This document shows, piece by piece, positions 9,754 through 17,747 of a stretch of 64,000 nucleotides of DNA (within the stretch, counting starts at the first letter, position 1; each line of letters starts with the position of its first letter). This DNA comes from Nostoc sp. 'Peltigera membranacea cyanobiont' N6. Lineage in GTDB: Bacteria > Cyanobacteriota > Cyanobacteriia > Cyanobacteriales > Nostocaceae. Made by a program: the position numbers and the translations under genes. Location: contig NZ_CP026681.1 in the NCBI RefSeq assembly GCF_002949735.1, forward strand, positions 2,728,001 through 2,792,000. Reading direction: 5' to 3'. Under the pieces are notes generated by a model, which saw nothing but the letters and a program-made list of their open reading frames with translations, was not told the origin of the DNA and did not search any database.

Positions 9754-9879
9754 TTATGTGAGGAAAGCTTGTAGATACAAATTAGCGACAATATCAGCAG
9801 CAGCCCACTCAAGTTTTTCTGGTGTGCCAACGAACCAGACTTGTTTAGACTTGAATACAAAAAATGATAGATTCAACAT
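9754..9879 (-). CDS. Small ORF following the 63-aa gene (41 aa), possibly truncated
   Basis: It starts four bases after the stop of the upstream 63-residue gene and reads MLNLSFFVFKSKQVWFVGTP and onward; the stretch EKLEWAAADIVANLYLQAFL looks coding. Translation stops at 9754-9756. A neighbouring frame continues as HNYSDYLGKVLSVWKDHKP to 9669, so a frameshift may have split a longer gene. No family is recognised. Confidence 0.4.
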   Translation of the reverse strand: MLNLSFFVFKSKQVWFVGTPEKLEWAAADIVANLYLQAFLT

Positions 9880-9883
9880 AACT

Positions 9884-10075
9884 TTAATCCTCTTTTATTG
9901 TTACCCAATCACTCAAAACAGCTATACAGCAAGCGATCAATGTTGGCCTTCTTAAGGTTTTACTTTCATGTTTAGCGATGTAACCGCCCTCTAATTCGTT
10001 CTGCTCAAAAGAAACTCCAATTACGTCAAAAAGCTTGTTAGCAACATCAAGAGAAATAGATTTCGACCAAGACAT
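9884..10075 (-). CDS. Small hypothetical protein (63 aa)
   Basis: It reads MSWSKSISLDVANKLFDVIG and continues for 63 residues, with no recognised domain. It lies four bases upstream of the 41-residue frame, which fits a small two-gene operon. Confidence 0.5.
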   Translation of the reverse strand: MSWSKSISLDVANKLFDVIGVSFEQNELEGGYIAKHESKTLRRPTLIACCIAVLSDWVTIKED

Positions 10076-10138
10076 ATTTACTCTAATGAATCCAAGAGTT
10101 CAGCTAAACAATTAAAACCAATCTTCAACTACTTCGAC

Positions 10139-10330
10139 TTATTCCCCTTTTTGAACCAGCAATTTCCCAGATACCCCAGCCATAAAACCCAATCCAATCG
10201 CCGCCACAGTAATGCTGGGCTTGATAAATAACGTCGCAATTCCGATAACTGCACCCCAAAGACAGCCATAGCAGCAAAGGAGAATCAACTGATTTTTGGG
10301 TTTAGCCCTTTCGTCTGATATTGTATGAAC
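10139..10330 (-). pseudogene. Remnant of a small two-helix membrane protein
   Basis: The frame is open from an upstream TAA to the stop at 10139-10141 but has no ATG, GTG or TTG near its beginning. It encodes a hydrophobic hairpin (LILLCCYGCLWGAVIGIATL, then ITVAAIGLGFMAGVSGKLLV). The composition is like the small plasmid membrane proteins at 14053 and 20174. It is probably a 5'-truncated remnant, possibly cut by the arrival of the acetyltransferase gene. Confidence 0.45.
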
Positions 10331-10370
10331 GAGCAGGATTTAGCCGTTCAGCAGGAATATAGCTTAGGAA

Positions 10371-10844
10371 ATGCCAATGAACTTAAGCATTCAACAGATT
10401 GTGCCGGAGGACGTTGCATTAATGGAAGCTCTATTAGCGACCTTTGGTGAGGCGTTCGATGAGGTGGAGACATATAGAAATCCGCCTAGTGCAGACTACC
10501 TGCGGCAACTGCTCGATAGTGACTACTTCATTGCGATCGCCGCATTGAAAGAAGGTGAGGTCGTTGGCGGTCTTACTGCCTACGAGCTTAAAAAGTTCGA
10601 GCAGGAGCGCAGTGAGATTTACATCTACGATCTAGCTGTTGCCGCCGCACACCGACGGCAGGGAATCGCAACGGCATTAATTCAGAAGCTGAAAGAAGTA
10701 GCAGCAGCTTATGGAGCTTATGTCATTTTCGTCCAGGCGGATATCGGTGACGATCCAGCCATTAAACTTTATACAAAGCTAGGCGATCGCGAAGACGTGT
10801 TGCATTTCGACATACCAGTTAATAGCGGCAATGACAATGCCTAA
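10371..10844 (+). CDS. aac(3)-I: AAC(3)-I-type aminoglycoside 3-N-acetyltransferase (GNAT)
   Basis: This 157-residue protein shares long blocks with AAC(3)-I enzymes: KFEQERSEIYIYDLAV, HRRQGIATALI (the acetyl-CoA pyrophosphate loop R-x-x-G-I-A), GAYVIFVQADIGDDPA and LYTKLGDREDV ending in HFDI. The length matches the family. It should transfer acetyl from acetyl-CoA to the 3-amino group of gentamicin-class aminoglycosides, although the natural substrate in a cyanobacterium may differ. Two ATG codons lie two residues apart (10371 and 10377). No integron attC site or transposase was seen beside it. Confidence 0.88.
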   Translation: MPMNLSIQQIVPEDVALMEALLATFGEAFDEVETYRNPPSADYLRQLLDSDYFIAIAALKEGEVVGGLTAYELKKFEQERSEIYIYDLAVAAAHRRQGIATALIQKLKEVAAAYGAYVIFVQADIGDDPAIKLYTKLGDREDVLHFDIPVNSGNDNA

Positions 10845-10913
10845 TGCCTATTTGAGTAGTGGCTTTTCGAGAATAGCATACTAAAGAACGGGTTAATTTT
10901 TTACTAGATTTAC

Positions 10914-11150
10914 TTATAATATTTCCTGTTTTTTAGCAAAAGCTTCACGGCAAGAAAGCCCCTTGCCAATATAAACTTCCTCATCCTCTTTCATATAAAA
11001 TTGAATTTCTCCTGTTAGTAGATCCTTCTCCCATATAATCTGTAAAGTCCCATTATTTGCAATTAATCCAATAGTGCTTCGTGTTAATTTTAATTGATAG
11101 GGTATATCTAAAGTTGATTGAGCCTCTTGCTGAAATTTATCGATTGACAT
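10914..11150 (-). CDS. Hypothetical protein (78 aa)
   Basis: Residues 25-66 look like alternating beta strands (STIGLIANNGTLQIIWEKD, then EIQFYMKEDEEVYIGKG). No family is recognised. The gene begins one base after the stop of the 71-residue gene upstream, so the two are probably translated from one message. Confidence 0.55.
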   Translation of the reverse strand: MSIDKFQQEAQSTLDIPYQLKLTRSTIGLIANNGTLQIIWEKDLLTGEIQFYMKEDEEVYIGKGLSCREAFAKKQEIL

Positions 11151-11151
11151 T

Positions 11152-11367
11152 TTAGTATTTGTACTGTGTATAACTTCCTGGATCTGCTGACTTTAATGTG
11201 GTGATAAAACCAATCAGCGCAAACGGACATTTACACCCCAAGGCTTCTTCTATGGCGACAGCATTCAGATTATACTCTTGGCAGACAGTATCAAAAATCT
11301 CATCTAGGGATAGTTCTAAATTTTCATTTAATTCCTGAACTCGTTTTTCTATTGACTTGACTAACAT
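11152..11367 (-). CDS. Hypothetical protein (71 aa)
   Basis: The first half is an amphipathic acidic helix (VQELNENLELSLDEIFDTV). A hydrophobic stretch with CKCPFALIGFITTL follows. No recognised domain. It is the first gene of a pair with 10914-11150. Confidence 0.55.
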   Translation of the reverse strand: MLVKSIEKRVQELNENLELSLDEIFDTVCQEYNLNAVAIEEALGCKCPFALIGFITTLKSADPGSYTQYKY

Positions 11368-11435
11368 AGCTGACAGGGCAAACGCTGATGTGTTTTGAAG
11401 ATTAACTTTTTCCCTTCGCTAGCCTTCGTGCTTCA

Positions 11436-11597
11436 CTATAGGCAACAAATACAATACTTAAAACTTGTGCTTGAATGGACTACGAATGCAGACGGACGAC
11501 CACCAGTTAGCAATAGCATTACTAAAAACCCAATGCCGACTTGAATTATTTGGTTAACTAATGAATTAAGGCGATCTCTGATATCAAAAATTTTCAT
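11436..11597 (-). CDS. Small membrane protein (53 aa), last gene of the ATPase operon
   Basis: ATG 11597 directly abuts the TGA of the upstream gene and is preceded by AGGAGG, a strong ribosome binding site inside that gene's last codons. The protein has one hydrophobic segment (VNQIIQVGIGFLVMLLLTGG). The C-terminal 15 residues are less convincing and may follow a frameshift. Confidence 0.5.
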   Translation of the reverse strand: MKIFDIRDRLNSLVNQIIQVGIGFLVMLLLTGGRPSAFVVHSSTSFKYCICCL

Positions 11598-11909
11598 TCA
11601 TCCTCCTAACCCTGGAAAAAACTTACTCCAAACACTTTGCTTCTTTGACGCTGATTCTTCTAAGCCTAAAACATTCTTTAGCCCTTGCTGATTACTCTGA
11701 ATTTCCTGCATATTAAAAGAATGAATCACCTGAGCTAACTCTGGACTGTCTTCTAACAATTCAGCTTCAAGCTCTAACTCCTGCTGCAAAAGTTGAGCAT
11801 TTCGGCGCAAGAACATCTGCTGATTGTGTCGCTGTCTGACAAGGGATTCGGTTAAGTGTAATTGTTCTTCACAACTCAAATTGTCGTATTCGTTATACAT
11901 TTTATTCAA
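11598..11909 (-). CDS. Coiled-coil hypothetical protein (103 aa)
   Basis: It is Glu/Gln/Leu-rich between residues 10 and 60 (QLLQQELELEAELLEDSPEL) and predicted largely helical. The tail SKFFPGLGG resembles the N-terminal GKWLPGLFGG of the 14344-14784 protein. It overlaps the upstream gene by 8 bases, which suggests coupling within the operon. Confidence 0.6.
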   Translation of the reverse strand: MNKMYNEYDNLSCEEQLHLTESLVRQRHNQQMFLRRNAQLLQQELELEAELLEDSPELAQVIHSFNMQEIQSNQQGLKNVLGLEESASKKQSVWSKFFPGLGG

Positions 11910-12204
11910 CTCCGATCAATCCCAAGTATTCTGCCGATAATTCCATCAAGTATCTCAAGGCTAAACAGTCGCCATAGGTAGTATATATTTGAGCAATAGT
12001 TTTGAAGATTTCTAATATATTATCAGGCGTTACTTCCGTGAAACGAGAAGCCAAATTAAATGCTGAGTTTTCAGCTTGTGGCTCTAGCGGCCTTGCGTCA
12101 GCCCACACTATTAATCCTCGGTTATCTAATTCTGCCAAGCTTATAGAATTAACCGCATCCACAACGGAATCAGGCGCATACTTTATTAATAGCTTAATCA
12201 CCAA
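11902..12204 (-). CDS. Hypothetical protein (100 aa)
   Basis: This mainly helical protein has no recognised motif. Its start overlaps the end of the HNH gene by 7 bases and its end overlaps the next gene by 8, so it sits in a tightly packed operon. It has no hydrophobic segment or signal. Confidence 0.55.
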   Translation of the reverse strand: MVIKLLIKYAPDSVVDAVNSISLAELDNRGLIVWADARPLEPQAENSAFNLASRFTEVTPDNILEIFKTIAQIYTTYGDCLALRYLMELSAEYLGLIGVE

Positions 12205-12644
12205 ATAACACCTCCATAAAGTAATTGATATCCCAGCCTCAATCTTGTAATAAATTCGTCAGTATTACGATTGCCCCAAACAGGATTACTACGGCTTTTT
12301 ATCCAGTTAATTGGACTATGACAAATCTCATTATGACAACGGTAGCACGTAGGAAATGTAGATTGACCAATGATGTCGTTGCCGTAGTAAGCGTGATGGA
12401 TCTCTTCACTTTTCTTAGTCAGACAGACTACACAATAATTGTGAGTTTTTCTGTGAGCGATTGCTACTTGTTTCTTGTACTGTTTGGGATTACCATACCG
12501 AGCATTCCAGTTTAATTGTCTGGGTAGCCGAGATTTTCTAATAATAGAGTCACCCCCTTTTCGTTTAATTCTTGCCCCGTTAATTCCTGCCACTTTTGTT
12601 TGATTTCTTGGAAATGTGGTCTTCTTCCTAATTCTATTGCCCAT
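12198..12644 (-). CDS. HNH-type endonuclease-like protein
   Basis: The 148-residue protein has a basic N-terminus and a zinc-binding betabetaalpha-metal core: C71/C74, then IHH at 82-84, then C100/C103-H104 and C108-H109. This arrangement fits HNH nucleases. The start at 12644 overlaps the upstream ATPase gene by about 130 bases. A later non-ATG start is possible, because the region before residue 40 is read in an alternative frame of the ATPase gene. Its place beside an FtsK/HerA-like ATPase suggests a DNA-processing role, which is inferred. Confidence 0.65.
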   Translation of the reverse strand: MGNRIRKKTTFPRNQTKVAGINGARIKRKGGDSIIRKSRLPRQLNWNARYGNPKQYKKQVAIAHRKTHNYCVVCLTKKSEEIHHAYYGNDIIGQSTFPTCYRCHNEICHSPINWIKSRSNPVWGNRNTDEFITRLRLGYQLLYGGVIW

Positions 12645-14053
12645 TTTCTAATTTCTTCATACCAGTCAACCTGCTGCTGTGAGGATTGCTGATTATTTTT
12701 AGAACTATTAACAGTGTCACTATTCGGTTTGAAATCTTGTTTTTGTTCCAGACCTTTGATATCAAATTCCGGGATTAGGGCAACAAAGGGATTAGACCGA
12801 GTGGGAATTACCAGGGCATATCGAACTCCGGCTTTATCTAGTAGTTCGCAAGCTTGGCGTAACATCTCCAAAATCTCTTTTTTGACATTTACAAAGTCTT
12901 GGGGATGGTCAAGAATATAAGAGGATGTTTGCCCTGTGGCAATAAAACAGACATTCTTTAAGGACGGGCGACTAAATCCGGTTTCTCCAGAGAGTGGGGA
13001 CTGGCCCATAAATAAACCATGACCCTTTAACCCAGCAGTGAATTTAATGATATAGTTCCAAAAACCCTGCAAGTCTTTGGCGGTATCAGCATCAACCATT
13101 CCTGGAAGTCCCTTGCCACCACCAAATACAGAGTCCACCTCATCTTGAGCAAGAAATAATTCAGGAACACCCTGACATTCACCACCAACAATTGATACTC
13201 TGGCTTTCTGCTTGTCAATTTGGTCTGTGGCAAAAGTAACCCAATTTTTTAATTCTTTCATGCCGTCAAACTTGCGGCTAAATTTACACAGCCATCTGGT
13301 GACATCATCCTTTGGATCGCTGCCAATCACAATTGCTGGTGTTTGAGATTTTGCAGCAATTTTGTTGATAATCACGCCTGCTAAAGTTGACTTACCAGAT
13401 TGTGTTCCACCAGAAAGATAAAAATGGTGATTACTGCGAAGGGTCATATTTTGATTAGATGCAGCATTACACAGTTCATCAATCCAAGCACCATCAATTC
13501 TGATGTAGTCAGGATAATTAGCAGCGATCGCTTGGAGAAGTTTCATCGCACCCGGATTAATCACCGACTGTACCGACTCTTCATCAATGTCAGCAATATC
13601 GGGATTGGGAATACCAGTCGGTGAAGGTGATTGTTGTGCTGGTGGTTCTGGAAGTGTAACCAACCCTTGCAACTGATATTCAGCAATCCACCGGGGGCGC
13701 TCATTAACAGGTAGCCGATTCACGTAATCAGCAACTCTGCGTTTGGCTGCGATCGCAGTGGTGACATAATCATAAACAGCCTCACCTTGTAAATGCTGCT
13801 TAAGTGCTTTGAGGTCAGCTTCTAGCAAAGACTGGTAAACTTTTTCCTTACTTTCGCTGATTTGGGCGGATACCCCAAATAAGCCAGCACTCACTGTTCC
13901 CGCGCCAAGTAGCATCCCGGTTGTTATTCTGTCAGTATTTAAGAAAAAAGGAGCAGACAGACATAACACTGCACTTGCTCCTAAAGAACATAAAATACTC
14001 CGTTCGGCATGAATGACGCTACTGGCAGTTAGACGTTGTAATTCAAATCCCAT
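12512..14053 (-). CDS. Membrane-anchored P-loop ATPase (FtsK/HerA-like, possible DNA-transfer motor)
   Basis: This 513-residue protein has two hydrophobic helices at about residues 20-65, then a helical linker and a P-loop domain with Walker A GGTQSGKST at 215-223. A Walker B-like LFLAQDEVD lies at 299-307. The C-terminal 60 residues form a small domain after a Ser/Gln-rich linker. The layout resembles coupling-protein or HerA/FtsK ATPases that move DNA at a membrane. No mating-pair, relaxase or Rep gene was seen nearby, so a conjugation role is inferred. The next gene upstream abuts it. Confidence 0.7.
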   Translation of the reverse strand: MGFELQRLTASSVIHAERSILCSLGASAVLCLSAPFFLNTDRITTGMLLGAGTVSAGLFGVSAQISESKEKVYQSLLEADLKALKQHLQGEAVYDYVTTAIAAKRRVADYVNRLPVNERPRWIAEYQLQGLVTLPEPPAQQSPSPTGIPNPDIADIDEESVQSVINPGAMKLLQAIAANYPDYIRIDGAWIDELCNAASNQNMTLRSNHHFYLSGGTQSGKSTLAGVIINKIAAKSQTPAIVIGSDPKDDVTRWLCKFSRKFDGMKELKNWVTFATDQIDKQKARVSIVGGECQGVPELFLAQDEVDSVFGGGKGLPGMVDADTAKDLQGFWNYIIKFTAGLKGHGLFMGQSPLSGETGFSRPSLKNVCFIATGQTSSYILDHPQDFVNVKKEILEMLRQACELLDKAGVRYALVIPTRSNPFVALIPEFDIKGLEQKQDFKPNSDTVNSSKNNQQSSQQQVDWYEEIRKWAIELGRRPHFQEIKQKWQELTGQELNEKGVTLLLENLGYPDN

Positions 14054-14340
14054 TACCTCACCCCCAACGCAACACCGGCTGCAACTAAAGTCAAAAACAC
14101 AAATAGGAATATCACTCCAGGCATTAATCCAATAATGAAAGTTTTGCGGTTAAAGCCGAATCCTTTAATGACTAAACCGCCAAAGTTGAATAACCCCAGA
14201 ACTATGCAGCAGATAGAGATTATGCCAATAAACCAAAGAATGTATCGACTAACGGGGCTAGCAACGGATAGATAACCCATAAACATAGAAAAGCCAACCC
14301 CAGACACTGCATATCCTATATGAGAGAGCTTGATTTGCAT
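14053..14340 (-). CDS. Small three-helix membrane protein (95 aa)
   Basis: Three hydrophobic segments lie at about residues 10-27, 32-60 and 68-92. It is located between the 146-residue protein and the ATPase, overlapping the ATPase start by one base. It may be a membrane partner of the ATPase. No family is recognised. Confidence 0.65.
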   Translation of the reverse strand: MQIKLSHIGYAVSGVGFSMFMGYLSVASPVSRYILWFIGIISICCIVLGLFNFGGLVIKGFGFNRKTFIIGLMPGVIFLFVFLTLVAAGVALGVR

Positions 14341-14343
14341 AAC

Positions 14344-14784
14344 CTAGAACCTGAAACTATCACCCACTTCATCAAATGCTTTCTCGTATCCTCCAAGTTG
14401 ACGCTGCTGCTCCTGGGAACCAAAGGCATGACGAATTACCGCCTCCCCATGTAATCCCCTGGTTCGCTGCAAATCTTCCTCAACTTTCATGGCTTCTTGA
14501 GAATATGCCAATTGGTTTTTATACATCTCTGCCAAAGATTGCAACTGTTTGAGCTTGTGCCGGGAGAACTTTGTATGTAGCCACTTCTGTGCTTTCAAAT
14601 TGCCAGCCACTTCTGCCTCATCAAGAACCTGTTGTGCTGTAGTGTAAGCTGGCAATGTGTAGCGTTCGCTGATTGATGAAGGGAGATTTCCTTCAATTTG
14701 GGTAGCATCTCCAACTCTTAAATCAGTTGATACTACTCCATTACCTTTACCGCCAAATAAACCAGGAAGCCATTTTCCTAACAT
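14344..14784 (-). CDS. Hypothetical helical protein (146 aa)
   Basis: A glycine-rich N-terminus (WLPGLFGGKGNG) is followed by a largely helical, Gln/Glu-rich region. No domain is recognised. It has three bases to the next gene, so it is part of the same operon. Confidence 0.6.
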   Translation of the reverse strand: MLGKWLPGLFGGKGNGVVSTDLRVGDATQIEGNLPSSISERYTLPAYTTAQQVLDEAEVAGNLKAQKWLHTKFSRHKLKQLQSLAEMYKNQLAYSQEAMKVEEDLQRTRGLHGEAVIRHAFGSQEQQRQLGGYEKAFDEVGDSFRF

Positions 14785-14800
14785 TCTTTTCTCCCCCCTA

Positions 14801-15121
14801 CTACTTAAAATTGATATAACTCTCTTGCACTTGTTGAACTTGTGAACCGATATATCGGGTTATGCCATATATGCCCATGAATGAAAACATCAATACAGTA
14901 AAAGCTGCGATCGCAGTTTGAACCATCATTCCCCGTTGCATTAACTCCTCAATCTGTCTATTGGAATGCGATCGCGCCTTTGACTCATCAATAATTTGCT
15001 GGACTACCAGGAATTCTTCTGAAGAGAGATTTTCTAGTGTCAGCCCGGACAGATTCAACTCCCCGTCCTTCTTCAGGTGAATATTTAATGCTTTGCGATG
15101 GGTTTGGTCTTGTTGCTCCAT
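14801..15121 (-). CDS. Single-pass membrane protein with soluble N-terminus (106 aa)
   Basis: A soluble acidic N-terminal region (KKDGELNLSGLTLENLSSEE) leads to one transmembrane helix near residues 67-93 (VQTAIAAFTVLMFSFMGIYG). Its start lies inside the preceding gene in another frame. It belongs to the ATPase operon. Confidence 0.62.
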   Translation of the reverse strand: MEQQDQTHRKALNIHLKKDGELNLSGLTLENLSSEEFLVVQQIIDESKARSHSNRQIEELMQRGMMVQTAIAAFTVLMFSFMGIYGITRYIGSQVQQVQESYINFK

Positions 15122-15200
15122 ATATTGCCACGCCCAAAACGAGGGTTAATAGCAGCAGATTCAGTACTGCTGCTAATCCAATGAATTTATTCGGTCGCAT
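14988..15200 (-). CDS. Small membrane protein (70 aa) overlapping two neighbours
   Basis: The preferred start is ATG 15200, which overlaps the stop of the 169-residue gene by 14 bases; a longer frame reaches 15251. Residues 3-27 form a membrane helix (LAAVLNLLLLTLVLGVAIYG). The C-terminal 40 residues overlap the next gene in another frame, so the original protein may have ended earlier. Confidence 0.5.
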   Translation of the reverse strand: MRPNKFIGLAAVLNLLLLTLVLGVAIYGATRPNPSQSIKYSPEEGRGVESVRADTRKSLFRRIPGSPANY

Positions 15201-15696
15201 TTGTTGGGCTAATGCCGAAAATACCCGCAACGAGTTCGTCACCGATTGCACGAAAGGAATCTACATCAGCTTCCTCCTCCATCGCTTTAGAGACAAACTT
15301 ACTCACCACATCCTTGGGAGCATTGCGAATTGTCGATAACAACTGGTCAGCTTTATCAGTTGTGTAAGCGTCAATCCCGACGTTGAGAACATCCTCCAGA
15401 GATTGAATCTCTTGATTTGAAATCTGAGATGCATGAGCGATCGCTCCTTGCAATGGAGGAGTGGATTTACGGCGGGGTGAGTTCTTACCTAATTTACCAT
15501 TGCCATTTTTGGACTTGCCATTAGCAGTGGTCAGGGCAGTTGATTTCTTGGCTTGTAGAACTTGAATTGCCACTTCTTGGGCTTCGGCCTCATTCAAATT
15601 ATTAACATCCATGCCAATAGCTGATGCGGCGGACAAAATATCGCTCTCATCGAACTCGATACCTTCAGCCAGCAAAATTTCTTTGACTTTTTGCAT
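15187..15696 (-). CDS. Hypothetical protein, first gene of the ATPase operon (169 aa)
   Basis: The protein has a helical N-terminal segment, a basic Lys/Asn/Gly-rich linker at about residues 50-80 and a helical C-terminal half. The linker could bind DNA. It is the promoter-proximal gene of the leftward operon to 11436 and faces the ribbon-helix-helix-like gene across an operator-rich spacer. Confidence 0.6.
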   Translation of the reverse strand: MQKVKEILLAEGIEFDESDILSAASAIGMDVNNLNEAEAQEVAIQVLQAKKSTALTTANGKSKNGNGKLGKNSPRRKSTPPLQGAIAHASQISNQEIQSLEDVLNVGIDAYTTDKADQLLSTIRNAPKDVVSKFVSKAMEEEADVDSFRAIGDELVAGIFGISPTNATE

Positions 15697-15836
15697 AAGT
15701 TGCTTTCTTATGTGCTACTACACTAATAATATAATATAAATAAGCTACATATCACATAAGAACCCTATACTATTTGCATATTTTGTAGGGTTCTTGTCCC
15801 ATAGCCAATATCATTTGATAATTTGGGTGATTAAGT
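15697..15836. promoter_or_regulatory. Divergent control region with two inverted repeats
   Basis: CTTATGTG (15707-15714) pairs with CACATAAG (15753-15760), and AAGAACCCTA (15758-15767) pairs exactly with TAGGGTTCTT (15786-15795). The two repeats overlap at 15758-15760. An AT-rich core at 15726-15744 could supply -10 sequences in either direction. The layout fits a divergent promoter controlled by the adjacent ribbon-helix-helix-like protein, which is inferred. Confidence 0.55.
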
Positions 15837-16085
15837 ATGGATGCAACAATGCCTAGAACGAAAGCACAGGGAATGACCAGAATTGAACTTTACGTGCCAA
15901 CAGCACTATTTGAAGAAGCGGAGGAACTTGCCGACTTTGAGGGATGGAAATTATCAGAACTGCACCGTGTATTTTGGGAAAACGGTTTTGGCGTTTATGT
16001 TGAACGCAGTAACAAGAGAATGATTAACAAGCGCTTGAGAGGGAAAATTTCCCCCGACGCTGCCAATCAGGGAGAAGAAGAGTAA
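15837..16085 (+). CDS. Ribbon-helix-helix-like small regulator (82 aa)
   Basis: After a short basic N-terminus the strand TRIELYVPTALFEEAEEL is followed by helix-turn-helix-like LADFEGWKLSELHRVFWENG. This fits the ribbon-helix-helix fold of CopG/ParD/Arc-type proteins. The first ATG is at 15837; MPRTKA at 15849 is an alternative. Its position opposite the ATPase operon and beside paired inverted repeats suggests that it represses both. Confidence 0.6.
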   Translation: MDATMPRTKAQGMTRIELYVPTALFEEAEELADFEGWKLSELHRVFWENGFGVYVERSNKRMINKRLRGKISPDAANQGEEE

Positions 16086-16092
16086 TTTTCGC

Positions 16093-16111
16093 GCCCAGGT
16101 TAAACCTGGGC
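16093..16111 (+). terminator. Hairpin after the small regulator gene
   Basis: GCCCAGG and CCTGGGC form a 7-bp stem with a 5-base loop, seven bases after the stop at 16085. The T-run after it is weak, so termination may be partial. Confidence 0.45.
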
Positions 16112-16295
16112 ATTGTTGAGTAAAGAGAGCAACAAAATATGCAAAGTATTGAAGGGGAGCAACGCGAAAAAGTGAGATCGGGGTTAAGTTCTCAATTACA
16201 TCCCTATATTGTCAACAAAACCTGGTTTTTAAGTTGCGATCGCATCCTGAAACAACCTATATACGTCGCAGGTTTCAGCACCTCACAAAATCGCG

Positions 16296-16862
16296 TTGCT
16301 CCCTATCAGCATATATTTGGTAACTAAAGTTACTTCTTACTTAGATTTGATTTTTGCGATCGCACCTTGTTTACCGGATCTGACAAAACCGCATTGCTCC
16401 CGTATTGAAGAAGCATACAGTCTTGCTTGGGTGAAAACAGCTTGTGAACATATTTTAGGTAAGAATATTTGTCAAAGAACTTGGCGTAACTGCCTAAGAA
16501 TATGTGGCGTTCAGCCTTACAAGAGAGAAATCAAGCTCAAAGAGTGCTGCTATTTACTAGGATTATTTTATCTGAAACGTCAAAACCCTTTCAAAAAGTA
16601 TTCTTTGTCTGACGTTTCATTATTATTGATGAAAGAGAAAGAACGACTTTCCAAATTTGGCATTGATTTAGAAAACCTGGAATTTCCACTATTAGGGCGA
16701 GAATTACCGGACTATCTCTATGAAAAAACAGGCTACAAAGTGACTTTGCGAACCCTGTACCGTTGGGCATCTAAACGTCGTATTCCTTTCTCTAAGTTAC
16801 GCATCATTAACCAAAAGGAATTGAGTCGATGGCTAGAGTTAGCAAGTATAGCGAACGGATAG
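16296..16862 (+). CDS. Helix-turn-helix-like protein (up to 188 aa)
   Basis: The C-terminal part YKVTLRTLYRWASKRRIPFS followed by INQKELSRWL resembles the MerR/excisionase-type helix-turn-helix that reads DNA with a wing. The middle contains RTWRNCLRICGVQPYKR, another helical DNA-binding-like segment. The first 30 residues from the TTG at 16296 are doubtful and the true start is probably downstream. A regulatory or plasmid maintenance role is possible but unproven. Confidence 0.55.
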   Translation: MLPISIYLVTKVTSYLDLIFAIAPCLPDLTKPHCSRIEEAYSLAWVKTACEHILGKNICQRTWRNCLRICGVQPYKREIKLKECCYLLGLFYLKRQNPFKKYSLSDVSLLLMKEKERLSKFGIDLENLEFPLLGRELPDYLYEKTGYKVTLRTLYRWASKRRIPFSKLRIINQKELSRWLELASIANG

Positions 16863-17055
16863 TAAGTAGTTAGCTTTTTTAATACATTTACTGTAATTCA
16901 GTGGTTTAAGTTGTATAGGTTCTATCAAGCAGCGCGTTTTGTGACGAGGATTTAGACCCCGACGCAAAACGTAATTGTGATTGGTTTGATTTACTCCCCG
17001 CCCAACGCTAGTCTTTCAAATGAACAAGTGTGCCATTAGATTGAAAAGCAGTATA

Positions 17056-17586
17056 TCAACCTAATGGATTTTGCTCTAGATACTGGCACACTCCCACGCT
17101 CATGGCTACGAGGTTTGGTTGTACATTCTTCCCCAAAAAATCTTCAACGAGATGAGCAATTCTACTTGTGAGGAAGAATGGTACTCCCTTGATTTGTTTC
17201 GCGTCAATCACTAGTTCGCCACGGCTTTCAATTACTGTACTATTACCATCTTGCAAAAAGCGATTTTTGCCAGAACACTTAACTGCTTCTGTAAAAGCGT
17301 GAGTTTCAATACGCCATTCAACTGTCAAATCTGTCTGATTCCAGGTATTATATTCTGTCCAAGAAAGCATATCTTCACTGAGCAGAACTCTTGCTGCTGC
17401 TGGAATTTCACTGCCACCATGCCATTCATTGACAGTATAAATATTACTGCCTGCTTCCTTACGTGATAAAAGTGTGATCTGACGCACGTTTGGCATATAG
17501 GGAACTAGTTCAACTAGTTTGTCACGATAGCTAGCATAAACTAGGGAGCGTGGAAAAGGAATTTTGGTATCAGCAGAAATGAGCAT
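17056..17586 (-). CDS. SRPBCC/polyketide-cyclase-like protein
   Basis: The 176-residue protein begins with a strand followed by PFPRSLVYASYRDKLVEL and has repeated strands (SNIYTVNEWHG, LTVEWRIETHAF, STVIESRGELVID) and a long C-terminal helix. This is the helix-grip pattern of SRPBCC proteins, which bind hydrophobic ligands. The ligand is unknown. It stands alone. Confidence 0.6.
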   Translation of the reverse strand: MLISADTKIPFPRSLVYASYRDKLVELVPYMPNVRQITLLSRKEAGSNIYTVNEWHGGSEIPAAARVLLSEDMLSWTEYNTWNQTDLTVEWRIETHAFTEAVKCSGKNRFLQDGNSTVIESRGELVIDAKQIKGVPFFLTSRIAHLVEDFLGKNVQPNLVAMSVGVCQYLEQNPLG

Positions 17587-17747
17587 TAATTCATACCATA
17601 TTTAAATATAGACACAACGGGGAATTACCAAGAGTTTAGCGATGGCATAACTGCCCACCGGAGGCGATCTGCAACTGAGGTGTTTTTTTTGGTTGCTCCG
17701 CCTGAATTTTGGTTTAAACGTCATCTATATTTTACTGTCGCATCGGA

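Noticed and set aside
12714..13624. Plus-strand open frames inside the ATPase gene
   Set aside because: They are complements of the clearly coding minus-strand ATPase and have no recognised motif.
16139..16327. Open frame of 62 codons before the helix-turn-helix-like gene
   Set aside because: The sequence is partly repeated at the start of the following frame and crosses a HIP1 site; no coding signal is convincing.
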